24,628 nt of DNA, from NCBI GenBank assembly GCA_020650975.1, contig JAIPMN010001229.1:1-24628 (forward strand), read 5' to 3'. The notes beneath the pieces were generated by a model, which had not been told where the DNA came from, searched no databases, and was given only the letters and a program-made list of their open reading frames with translations. Below, in pieces: positions 11,304 through 21,322 of the stretch. Each line of letters starts with the position of its first letter. Position 1 is the stretch's first letter. The DNA comes from Apostichopus californicus (taxonomy: Eukaryota; Echinodermata; Holothuroidea; Aspidochirotida; Stichopodidae). The position numbers and the translations under genes were made by a program.

Positions 11304-11422
11304 CTTGAAAATATTCCACAATGTTAAAGACAAAGAAAACGTTATTGTACTCCAATAGTTATTATCGTGTTGAGTTTGGTACCTTTGGTGTTTTTCCTTT
11401 TAACACGGGATACACCACTCAC
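11304..11422 (-). other. possible small 5' leader intron just before the start codon
   Basis: On the minus strand CAACT is followed by GTGAGT (plus 11417-11422), a strong 5' splice site. The sequence just before the receptor ATG is a pyrimidine-rich stretch, a TTTAAC branch-like site and TTTTCAAG, which would serve as a 3' splice site ending at 11304. The intron would be 119 bp. If it is not used, this is simply 5' untranslated leader, since no in-frame ATG occurs between the stop at 11402-11400 and the start. Confidence 0.25.
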
Positions 11423-11542
11423 AGTTGACTGGCATCCGTTGTTCGTAGAGGATTTTAAGAACTCTGTTGTTGATGACAAACTATCGAATGATTGTGAAGA
11501 GGATAAAGAGTTTTGGAGTCGACAGTATCATAAGACTTCAAT

Positions 11543-11720
11543 CTGAAATGAAAAAAAAATAAGGAAATGAAAGGTACAGATGTATTATCTCTTTCATAAC
11601 AAGAATCACAAATTACAAGAAGTGTGAGCGTCATAAATCGTGTTGGTATTATGTACATCATAGAAGTTGATAATGTGTACAAATCACTGACTAAACAAAC
11701 ATAATTGATAACACGCTTAC
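11543..11720 (-). other. candidate 178-bp intron in receptor 5' leader
   Basis: The minus strand reads CTTCAA then GTAAGC (donor at 11720-11715), and ends with a T-rich tract and CATTTCAG (acceptor AG at 11544-11543). Both ends fit animal splice sites well and the pyrimidine tract is strong. It lies about 240 bases upstream of the receptor ATG on the same strand, so a spliced 5' untranslated leader is the simplest reading. RNA evidence is needed to confirm it. Confidence 0.4.
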
Positions 11721-11766
11721 TTGAAGAGAAAACAGGTTCTGCTAGACATTCTGAACCGTCTGGCAT
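11721..11766 (-). other. candidate upstream ORF, first part
   Basis: A minus-strand ATG at 11766-11764 opens a frame of 15 codons plus one base up to the candidate donor. Joined to the exon starting at 11542, it would end at a TGA after 16 codons (MPDGSECLAEPVFSSN). If transcribed, such a uORF would lower initiation at the receptor start. Whether the transcript extends this far is unknown. Confidence 0.2.
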
Positions 11767-12589
11767 ACTAGAGTGATGGCAATACAGAATTGTCAATTCT
11801 TACAGGTCGATATCTGCTCCCTAGGCAGAGCTTGCGACGGTGACGGTGCCTAGAATTTCATTTTCAAAATTCGATTTTTATTACAAGTAAAGTGTAGACA
11901 GCTTTACTGCCAAATTAGTGTAAATGTTTCCTAAAACGATCTAGAAACGACAAATCAAAGATCAAATTTTGTTCGGTTTGAGAATAACCCTTTAGGATTG
12001 CACTCAACTACTTTTCGAAAACCGTTGGAGATATAAAGAAATACATCTACATTTATTTGATTAAGAAATTTAATATGATTATTGTATTTTGTTAATTAAA
12101 ATCGCCATAAGGATTAAATCGGAGAGTGGAACACGTTTTACATGCGCACATTAATTATGTTAGCTCAAGCAGAAAAAAGGAAAGTAGACATAGTATATAA
12201 ACCGTTTCTGTTGACTGATTATGCAAAGCATTAGGGTTCAATGACTTTCGAACATCAAGGCTGGTATATCAAGTGATTACATTTACCGGTTGTTTATGGT
12301 TACATTATGGTCGATTTAACCACTAAACGAGAGTATTTTGTAATATCACGAAGCTTCTGAAACGGATAAATCTACAATGTTTGAAGTAAGTCACTAATCA
12401 AGCAAGACAAATTCTTCCGCTATAGCAGACAGAGAAGCTTATAAATTGGTATTTTTTAAACTAGATTTTGCATGACTGCATTGAGAGACAATTGTCACTA
12501 TGTCAGCAGACACTTGAATATATCAAGAAAATCTTATTAGATAGCTTTTGTTTTATTTATTTTTACTCCGGGCGTTCTTATTTCGTGGT
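11767..12589. other. intergenic, possible promoter side of receptor
   Basis: No gene is recognised. The receptor promoter should lie here or further up if the leader introns are real, but I see no clear core promoter motif on the minus strand. The plus frame at 12468-12758 is a low-complexity Phe/Ser-rich translation of pyrimidine-rich DNA. Confidence 0.35.
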
Positions 12590-12790
12590 CTTTGTCTTTT
12601 TTTTCTTCTTCTTTTTGGTCGTTTGTCATGCTAGGCTGATTTCATATTTTATTTGCTTTTCTGTTACGTATCCTCTCGTTGTCCCTCCACTGTTTATCTC
12701 CTACCTCTCCTCTTCCCCTGTTAGTTTATTTTTCTTCTCTCCATCCCTTGTCTACTAATCCCCTTACATCTATCTCTTTGTGTTCACCAT
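12590..12790. repeat. pyrimidine-rich tract leading into interspersed repeat
   Basis: The plus strand is dominated by C and T, with runs such as TTTTTTTTCTTCTTC and CTCCTACCTCTCCTCTTCCC. It passes directly into the repeated core at 12821, so it may belong to the same retroelement copy rather than being a separate feature. Confidence 0.5.
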
Positions 12791-12820
12791 GCTCATTAAC
12801 CTGTCTGTATTCTGTGCGTG

Positions 12821-12909
12821 TTTTTGTCCCTTCTGTTATTGTTACTTGTCATTTAGCCTTTGAAGAAGATCCTGCTAGGATCGAAACGTCGGGCCAACTT
12901 ACTTTTACA
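12821..12909 (+). mobile_element. retroelement-like repeat, direct copy 1
   Basis: This segment starts TTTTTGTCCCTTCTGTTA and contains CTTTGAAGAAGATCC, TGCTA, GGATCGAAACGTC and GGCCAACTTAC. It matches 12994-13082 with an offset of exactly 173 bp and about four differences over 89 bases. The core has a small stem (GATCC, loop TGCTA, GGATC) followed by GAAAC. From general knowledge, cores of this kind are dispersed in many invertebrate genomes near the ends of retroelements; I cannot name the family with confidence. Confidence 0.7.
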
Positions 12910-12988
12910 CACATATTATTTGTGTGGAAAAGTAAGTTGGCCTGACGTTTCGATCCTAGCAGGATCTTCTTCAAAGGCTAAATGGCAA
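12846..12988. repeat. 68-bp-arm near-perfect inverted repeat (hairpin)
   Basis: The left arm 12846-12913 is the reverse complement of 12921-12988 around a 7-base loop (TATTATT). Checking base by base I find three non-pairing positions: 12849/12985, 12891/12943 and 12907/12927, the first two being G-T wobbles in RNA. The right arm is an inverted copy of the retroelement-like core. The structure probably arose by head-to-head insertion or replication of the same element. If transcribed through, it would make a long double-stranded hairpin RNA. Confidence 0.95.
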
Positions 12989-12993
12989 ATAAT

Positions 12994-13204
12994 TTTTTGT
13001 CCCTTCTGTTACTGTTACTTGTCATTTAGCCTTTGAAGAAGATCCTGCTACGATCGAAACGTCAGGCCAACTTACCTTTACACATTCTCCTACACAGGCT
13101 CTCTAGTGGATAAGCAGTTTGCTAACAGTTTTTTCTACATATTATTTGTATTATAGTGCCTGTGATAACGTTTATGTTGGTAATGCACTTTAAATAAATA
13201 AATT
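12994..13204 (+). mobile_element. retroelement-like repeat, direct copy 2 with AAAT tail
   Basis: The first 89 bases repeat copy 1. The sequence then continues through TAAGCAGTTTGCTAACAG and ends in CTTTAAATAAATAAATTAG at 13190-13206. A unique run ending in an A-rich microsatellite is typical of the 3' end of a non-LTR element or SINE, so this looks like the more complete 3' end and copy 1 like a truncated one. No reverse transcriptase reading frame is present. Family assignment is inference. Confidence 0.55.
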
Positions 13205-14712
13205 AGTATTGTTACGTTTGTCCGGATATATCCTTCACCTACTGTACATTTACAAATTACCAGCTTTAAACGTATATACTATGATACTAAATACTATAAT
13301 ACTATTGACAATAGCAGAAGGTGAATATGCATGACGTTGTACAAAGATGATTTGTTTGTGATGTATTCAAAGAGTCCGTGATGACATTATTAAGAGCATT
13401 TTTGTCAAAATGAAATGCCCATAGAGCAGCCATTTGAATCAAGTAAACGTTGTCACATGATCCTATTGGTTCTTGTCATATTGCTTCTGCCAACTGAATT
13501 CGCCAATGGCACATTATGTGATATCTCTGTTGGCATTTGATATCTTTAGAATCTTCGCTAATTTAAGCAGTCAGGCTTCATTGCAATATGTTTTATATGA
13601 ACTGATTTCCTTTTTGGAAGTCTTTAAAATGATTTGCATATGATAATGTCAAACCCTAACATTACAAGTTGAGCATTTTACCATCTCTGCCTGTTGTTGA
13701 CTGACAAATCTATTAGGATTCAAATAGTTTTAAAAGATTTTGTGACGTTCTCTTTAAGATATGGGAACGAGTTAGCCTCTTGAAACTGCAAGCCTGAAAT
13801 ATTAATTGTTAAAAAGACTGATGAGGTTTTGTAGATATTTCCGTCCCTTTATGTCTGATTGTCTGACGTGATCCTAACATTTATAACCCCCACGTGCGTC
13901 AAAAAATGTTATGGTTTATTGTATTAAGTTGTCTCCTTGTCAGTACACGTGTCTTACTTGACATTTGCTTATTCAGTTAGAGTCCAGCAATTTTACCATT
14001 CATTTATGTTACCGGCATGCAATATTTATATCCTACTAAGTATTCCATGCTTGTCACAAGTTTTCGACACGTATTCGTCAGTTAATTTCAAATCGAACTA
14101 AAGGGATAGTTGATAGTAATGAAAAAGAGTTGGTAAAATTTTCGGCCGGATATAATGCATATGCTGCAATGTTTCCACGTTTATGTTAACACACTTATAT
14201 AAAGTTAACGTTATTGGAGACTAAGTTATAACGGTTACTTAATCATTGGAACCGGTTAGAATTTGCAATGTATAACCAGTTGAACGAAATATGTAACGCC
14301 AGTGATAATTAAGGTAATTTCAAGACTTCTATTCCATGGATTACCTAGGACACAAAATCAACTGTGGCTATATAAAACTCGACAGACAAAAGTTTCAATT
14401 TAAGTTAAGACCGAAGTGTGTAGGCTTCAGAAATACGAATACCGTAAAACTCTTCGAATGTAAATGCAATGAAACTAAACTCCACAAATCTGCCACTTCT
14501 TCTTGAAACTAAAAAGGTGGAACTCCAAGGTTAATAAAATCACCACCACTCTGCAATATGATCCGTCCCCTAAAACAAAACGAATTCATTAATTTTGCGC
14601 TTTAACCTTCACGAAAACAAGATTGCGTTGTTTTATAATTATACCAAATTATTAACTTCACAGAATTTTTAACTTTTTGTACATTTATTTTAAGAGATTT
14701 ATCATATTGGCA
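13205..14712. other. intergenic, nothing supported
   Basis: No frame, RNA gene or repeat stands out. A CTGATGAG at 13818-13825 looked like a hammerhead core but lacks the downstream GAAA after a stem. Confidence 0.45.
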
Positions 14713-15178
14713 AGCAGTGGAAATCACTATCAGAGGATTATTAACACTTTGTCAGAACACCTGTCTATGGAATAACCTCAGTATGGATGCCGTTATCAGA
14801 ACACCCTCCAACTGAAGAATTAAACCATGGATAACACTATGTTAGAGTACCTGTCTATGGAATAGCCTCGCATGGATACCATTATCAGAGCACCCTTCAA
14901 CTGAAATCTTAAACCCTGGATAACACTATGTTAGAACACCTGTCTAGGCTGTCTATGGAATAGCCTCATCATGGATGTCATTATCAGAACACCCTTCAAC
15001 TGAAATATTATACCATGGATAACACTATATTAGAATACCTGTCTATGGAATAGCCTAGGCATGGATACCATTATCAGAACACCCTTCAACTGAAATATTA
15101 TACCATGGATAACACTATGTTAGAATACCTGTCTATGGAATAGCCTCAGCATGGATGCCAATATCAGAACACCCTTCC
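14713..15178. repeat. 90-bp higher-order minisatellite, about five units
   Basis: CTGTCTATGG occurs at 14761, 14851, 14949, 15039 and 15129, spacings 90, 98, 90 and 90. The 98-bp unit contains a local duplication of CTGTCTAGG. Each 90-bp unit is itself two diverged halves: a 46-base half starting CATGGATAACACTATGTTAG and a 44-base half starting CATGGATGCCATTATCAGAA, sharing CATGGAT, an AGAACACC block and a GAATA-like block. A dimer of a ~45-bp ancestor was therefore amplified. Stops and non-conserved frames argue against coding. Confidence 0.93.
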
Positions 15179-15410
15179 GTGGAAGAGTGTCAGCATGGAA
15201 TATATTGCAACAAATCCCGGCCTTCCATGGATGAATAACACAGTAGTCATTAGTAGAGCACTCTTCAATTAACATATTACATCGATCCCCATCACATGTG
15301 GTGAATTATAATGGATGAAGCAATGACAGCAACCTTTCATAGAATTACTACACCATTTATTACACATATATCATAGCAGCTATTCATGAAACTATTTACA
15401 CCATGGATTT
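15179..15410. repeat. diverged tail of the 90-bp satellite
   Basis: CCATGGATGAATAACAC at 15225-15241 followed by GAGCACTCTTCAATTAAC resembles the second half-unit with substitutions, and CCATGGAT recurs near 15401. The periodicity decays towards 15410, as expected for the old edge of an array. Confidence 0.45.
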
Positions 15411-15583
15411 TTTCATCATACATTCTTTTATGAGTTTCGCGTACGTGAATACGACAAAGTCCAACCTAAGAACTACTCAATGTTTTTTTAAATCACACTT
15501 CCAGTTATATTAAAGTTCAGTTGTAAATTATTCAACGTTATGTTGAAATTTATAGCAACACATGTCATTGAGATAACACTTAC

Positions 15584-15679
15584 GTTGAAACAAATCGAAC
15601 TCCCTCTATTTACAAATTTGAAGCAGGTCATTCCCTGAAGTTGACTACAATTGCCACAGCTACGGTGTTCACCCTGCAC
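15584..15679 (-). other. weak candidate Cys-rich exon
   Basis: On the minus strand an acceptor-like AACGCAG ends at 15680 and a consensus donor GTAAGT lies at 15583-15578. Between them is a 32-codon open frame with four cysteines in the order C-x2-C-x7-C-x10-C, including SCGNCSQLQGMTCFKF. The spacing and the C-F-K-F run recall the central part of PAN/apple domains of secreted proteins. With the alternative acceptor at TTTCGCAG (15703) the frame meets a TAA. No companion exons were recognised, so a chance open frame remains likely. Confidence 0.2.
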
Positions 15680-18600
15680 CTGCGTTTACGTCTGCGAAAT
15701 TACAGGAATTGATCAGCAACAACATTTTGAAACATCAACAAGTGTTGAAACCAAAAAAACACAATAAAATTGAAGTTAAATTCCTAATTTTTCTGAATAA
15801 GTAATTTGACGCCAAATTAACCCCGTCTTTGAGTGCAAATGATTGTTTTCACTTCAAAGTCACCTCTTAAAGAGGAAACATTATCCTCCTTTGCTAGTCA
15901 TTTGAGACCCTTGCTAGTACGATTTACCTCTTACACCTGCCCTTATGGGTTACTTTATACCCAAAAAACAGTTTTAATCTTACAATGATTATACGATTAG
16001 AGTCCATCTGTTGGAGTTATAAGGCAACCTGCAAAAACAGTGACAGATAACAAACATCTACTCGTTAAGTCTAACCGGTAACAAATGTAAGGGATAGTAA
16101 GTAAGTTAATCCCAAATGGTGTGATTAACCTCAACAAAACTAGCCACTTATTCGTTGAAGTGCGGCTGATTAGCAATCAAATGAAGAATAAGGACAGTAG
16201 CAGTCATTTAAGTATTATCGACAGATAAATGCGTTGTTATATAACGATGAACAGTCCTAATTGTTTGTCGCAAAATGTTTGTGGTGATTCATGATGAATA
16301 ATCAAACAAGACAGAAACTCCTTAAATCATTAAACCAGACTTACAATTGATATCATTGGCAATCTTGTTGGCTTCGTTTGTGTTTTATCGTTTTCTTGTA
16401 GTTTTGAACTCTGTCGACATTGGTTAGGTAGGAAACGTTCGAGTGGATCGTATTAACTACCCTGAGTGCAACCTATAACTCACCATCCTCCTAACTGTCG
16501 ATATTTAAATCGAACCAGTACGCATACCTACTATATGGTACAAATATTGTTACAATGGCGTTCGATATAGCTGGTTGAGCTTACAGTTTGTATACTTTTG
16601 ACTTTCTTTCACAGTTACTGACATTACATGGTTGCTACTGATCAATTGTAGATCAACTTTAATCGCTAACTAGCAATGGTGTTAGAAGCAATGAAGAAGT
16701 GGCGGGGGGGGGGGGAGGCTAAAATCCAATGGGCAGTTTGGGAATGTTTGCAAGGCGATTGATAATCTTGTAGATGCCACGGTGGACCAATTGTGATATA
16801 GGAAAGTTTTTTCGTTTTACATCAAATTCTCAACTGTGTCATCCCATATACGGTTTGTTTTTATCTCGTAGTTTGTATCTTTTATTACTTATATTTGAAC
16901 CTGTAATCGCGGTATTTCGCGGATCTCATGATCGACTACTTCTTGAAATGTTTTCATTCAAAATGTTAATAATCCGACACTGTTTATCTCAACATTTCGC
17001 TTTGATGCCCTGGCACACTTTTTGTTAATGCAAATGATCCAGCTGCATAATCCACTGCCCTGCAGTACATCTCTAGTTACACAGTTTAGGGTTGGAGTAT
17101 AGAGGTGCACAGAGGACTGTTTGCAAGTACAGAAAAAAAATATCATCAGACAATCGATAATTATATTGACGACAACAGTTTAATATTCATTTATGATATG
17201 TTTATTATAACAACATTTACGTATATGTAATCAAAATTTCTATTATCACTTAGAGCAAATAGCAGCCTTCCTATTTTATTGATTTTGTCTTGTTGTGGAC
17301 ACTCTTGATTCCAAACAGTGGGAATCCAAGTTTGAAGGAGTGCATGATGATTATCCTTTCTTGGACTGAACTATACGCTTACTTAGAAGTGGCTTCAAAC
17401 ATACTTAGCTCTAAAGTAGAGGATATCACCGCTAAATCTAATTTGTAGGAGGAATATCTCTTAGTAATCAGCAGAATTCACTCGTTAGATGAGCGGTCGT
17501 CATGGACACTCTGAAAGAATTAATTATCATCGCTCTTAAGAATTAAATGGGTAGAAAATGTGCACATTATTGCACTCGAGCTTAATTAAAGCATGCAGAG
17601 AGATATTTTGGGAAAACTGCATCATTGATAACGCTTTCATAAACTTCATATCCTTTGATCTCAGTAGCATATTTTATCATAATGATATCTCACGTGGACA
17701 CGATATATAGACGACATCGTATGAGGTCGCGATATTTAATAAAACATTATTGATCATTCTTCAGGATAATCATTAAAAATGAATAAAACTTAGTTGCTAG
17801 AGTTATGAAGCAATTAGTAACGACCAAGGTATTGATTCCTTCTACAATGTTCGTTATATATATTTATATACACACCAGCCTTGCAAGCATTCATGAAGTA
17901 ATGACGTAAATGAAAGAAAGAAAAAACTTGGAGAGGTTATGTTGAGCCTCTTAGCTATACAAACAGCGAATCGTGCAGACAATGTCGTTGGTCATCATAT
18001 ATTGACTTGCAGTAGACTGAGTCATAACTATACTGATTGCCTTATGAGTACTCACGGGTGAACTCTCAGATAGGGACATGTGTGAAGAAGTCATTCAGAT
18101 CAGTAGATAAATAAACTTGTAAAAGAAACGCCCCGACGAACGGAACATAATATTTATTCATTGTGTAAATCTTCCGTCAAATAAGTTCAGCATTCGCGTT
18201 TGCAGGGAAAACAGGCGTCTTGGTGAACGGTAATCAAATCAGGACGAAAATCCTTGAAATCTTCAAGTGTCTGTGACGTCATAGTGACATTTGTCTCTCA
18301 ATGCAGATATGCAAAATCTAGTATAAAAAATATATATATAAAGGTTTTCTTTTGCTATAGCGAGTGAATTTGTCTTGCTTAATTGATTAATTACTAATTT
18401 CAAACAGTTGAAGTTGGTTTTATGCGTTTTGAAAGTTTTATGACATGACAAAAAGGCTCGTTTTGTGGTTAAATTGGCCATAACTATGTGTTACCATAAT
18501 AAACCGGTAAATGAATGATACTTAAGTGATCACACATCAACCTTTTTTTCTTCTTTTTTTTGTAAACGTTCGAAAGTATGCTTGCGAAAATCGAATGTAT

Positions 18601-19900
18601 TGTTTTGGGTTTTCAGTATTCTGTAGCATCGGACAATTTACCAAAGGTACCGCAACAAGATGCTTTAACACGTCATCGTATGTTACTACAGATCGGCGGT
18701 CCGCAGACTATGGGATGCGAATCAAACGTGGGGTGGCGGGAAAAAAAACTTGCTGGTGTTCCTGATGTCGGAATATCATCTACCGGTTTCGGAGCTTGAC
18801 GAAGTTCATAGTGCAAGCTAACTTCATATATTCTGCATGAGCATAGACTCTGACGGGAGGGAGTCTGGTGGGTTTGACTTAGTCCTACAAGTTTTGCAGA
18901 CGGCTTGCTTAGACCTTAAATTCCACCAGGGAACGATGGCGTTAGACTTCAATATGAGGTGTGTATTTTAAGTGAGCGGGCAGCGGAATAAACACGTAAT
19001 ATCCAAAACGGTACTAAAAACTCGAACAGATCAGCACAGAAACTTACATACAACGCTTAATATCTACTGAGGCCTTCGGATTACGTTCATATTTATGATT
19101 TTCTATTTTCATTATTACAGACGAAACAATTAAATCTGACAGACAAATTGTGTCATAATTTCCGTTTGGTTAAATTGCTCGGTGGAATGAAACCAACTTT
19201 AATTAAGTAGGCTTAAGTTATGAAATTGTTTTGTTTCAGTTTGTATGGCTGTTAGAATTATTCCATATGTTAGTACAAATACATACGCAGTACTGATTGG
19301 GTAAATTTAGCTCCCTCTTATTATACAATATTATTTATTAACGATTGTGTGCCTACGAGATCATATAAAAAAACTTAATGTTTCACAATATCAGTTTTGG
19401 CAAACCGATATCTATGATGGATAATAAACAGTGCAATAGTTAAACAAAAACATTGACAAATCAAGCACAAGTAACTTGGTGATGTCATATTTAGACTTGC
19501 ATATATGATCTATTATAATATCATCATGCACATGGAAAACAATGGTTGAGATGTCTGGGTGAGCTCCGCGGTTTGCTTCTACGATATGACTGTTATGTCG
19601 CTTTTATTTTAATTGTTAAATGAAAGCTATTTATTTGCAACCGCAATGAACACTTGATATAAAGTATTGGTCTGAACCTAAACAACTTAGTTTACTTATA
19701 CTCTCAATGGCCGCAATATTGACTCAACTATACCAGAAAAGCGGAATGCTGGTTATCCATGCTGAAAATTAGACAGTCAAGGGTTTAATGCCACACTTCA
19801 TGCCTTTCCTCTCACTAATACATTTACATTTAATTTTACCTGGTCGCAATGTCTAGTAATGATTCTTCAGTAGAGTACTTTGGAAGACTCTAAATGGGTA
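15680..19900. other. intergenic, no supported gene
   Basis: This is over 4 kb of mostly AT-rich sequence. Short frames at 16774-17028 and 18526-18799 (two overlapping plus frames) show no domain. The stretch 18600-18980 is less AT-rich than its surroundings and includes a small hairpin (GACTC ... GAGTC near 18850-18868); it may be a degraded element. A 12-base G run lies at 16704-16715. Confidence 0.4.
16704..16715. repeat. G12 homopolymer
   Basis: Twelve G follow AAGTGGC and precede AGGCT on the plus strand. It is the second 12-G run in the window; the exact length is subject to sequencing slippage. Confidence 0.88.
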
Positions 19901-20203
19901 AGCACAACATTTAATTGTGTTATGTTGTAGACCGCTAAACCACTGGTATCAGCACAACATTTAATTGTGTTATGTTGTAGACCGCTAAACCACTGGTATC
20001 AGCACAACATTTAATTGTGTTATGTTGTAGACCGTTAAAACCACTGGTATCAGCACAACATTTAATTGTGTTAAGTTGTAGACCGCTAAACCATTGGTAT
20101 CAGCACAACATTTAATTGTGTTATGTTGTAGACCGTTAAAACCATTGGTATCAGCACAACATTTAATTGTGTTAAGTTGTAGACCGTTAAAACCACTGAT
20201 ATC
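19901..20203. repeat. minisatellite, six 50/51-bp units
   Basis: AGCACAACATTTAATTGTGT begins units at 19901, 19951, 20001, 20052, 20102 and 20153. Units of 51 bp have GTTAAAACC where 50-bp units have GCTAAACC. Each unit has a dyad, ACAACAT, 11 bases, ATGTTGT; units 4 and 6 read AAGTTGT and lose one pair. Units 1 and 2 are identical, which indicates recent duplication. No spacers or cas-like genes are present, so this is not a CRISPR array. Confidence 0.96.
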
Positions 20204-21322
20204 AGTTCACTTTGAACTCCTATACCATTTTTAATTTTCGGAATTGTCTCTTTAAACGTCTGAGGCTCTCAGACAGATATGACGTAATAGTTATAGGCGT
20301 ATCGACAGTGTAGGATATATATACCCTAACATATAGCATTAATCATGTACAGTTAGAAGCATAAAGGTCGATATCAATATGCTCACGCATGCATCCGATT
20401 CATGTTTTGGTTTCATTTGTTTGTTTTCTCTACACAAATCACGTGATATCTTTGTTTGAATTTTTCATACGGTCGATCTGTGCGCATGAGTCCACATTCG
20501 AGCTAAAATGAGTGAAAGATTATCTACGATACAAATAGTACCAAAACAAGAAAGATTATTTCGACCGCCAAGCCTGAATGTATAATCAAGCTTCATCTCT
20601 GACATTAAGTTAGTCGTCAACCAGTTTAAGTTGTACAAGGAAATACAGCGAACCTTAGACTACGTACACAGGGCGGAGGAGGAACAGAAAACAAGTTTAA
20701 TCCCGTCTTTTACATACAAGGGTATCTTACCAATCAATAATATCTTAGTGTTTCTTTCGAAGCGTACATCAATTGAAAGACATCCTGAGAGAGAACGGAG
20801 CTTCAACTTGGCCTTTAGGAGAAGTGAAATTGTATTGTAAATGCGTCAGATGAGGCGCTGTGGCTCGTGTTTGACCTATATATCATAACGCCGTCGTCTT
20901 CTTTATTAAGGTCAAACCCACCAAGGGGTTGCTTTCAAAGAAAATATTACAGCCACACAGTGACCTACGTGTAACGATATGAAAGGCGAGATAAACTTTT
21001 TTTCACATATACCTATAACCTAGGGCTAAAGCTGTCCCTCTGTGGACATTGATGTTTTTCGATAATTAAATCTGTATACAACACATTTGCTGAAACAAAT
21101 ACACGGCTTGACTTTCACGGCATTTAAGAAGACCACCAACACATCTGCGAGGTGATCTTTAAGTGAGTGCCCCAAATAACCCCCGAAATGTATATTCGTT
21201 GAATACAAAATTTCATCTTACACGATTGCTATGTATTTGGTACTACGGATAGTTCTATGATAACACAGTGTTCGTCAACTGTAAACTACAAATACGACTG
21301 AATGTACTTGTATCACCACTAG
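20204..21322. other. intergenic, nothing supported
   Basis: A 25-codon ATG frame with good start context lies at 20508-20585 (begins MSERLSTIQIV), and a longer frame at 20631-20840 starts only at TTG. Neither is recognised. An inverted GTTTGACCT / AGGTCAAAC pair lies at 20869-20877 and 20909-20917. Confidence 0.35.

Noticed and set aside
11455..11796. 113-codon minus frame upstream of the receptor
   Set aside because: It reads straight through a well-formed candidate intron and its translation is not domain-like; a spliced untranslated leader explains the region better.
12468..12945. Two plus frames with Phe/Ser/Leu-rich, membrane-like translations
   Set aside because: They are translations of a pyrimidine-rich tract running into a repeat copy. 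Hydrophobicity follows from T-rich DNA, and the second starts at TTG.
13818..13825. CTGATGAG resembling a hammerhead core
   Set aside because: No stem II followed by GAAA occurs downstream.
18526..18799. Two overlapping plus frames in a less AT-rich patch
   Set aside because: The frames compete with each other, no domain is visible in either, and no clear splice sites flank them.
19901..20203. Regularly spaced repeats resembling a CRISPR array
   Set aside because: There are no unique spacers; the whole 50-bp unit repeats. The context is an animal genome.
20631..20840. 69-codon plus frame
   Set aside because: It begins at TTG, has no upstream ATG in frame or good splice context, and matches no family I know.
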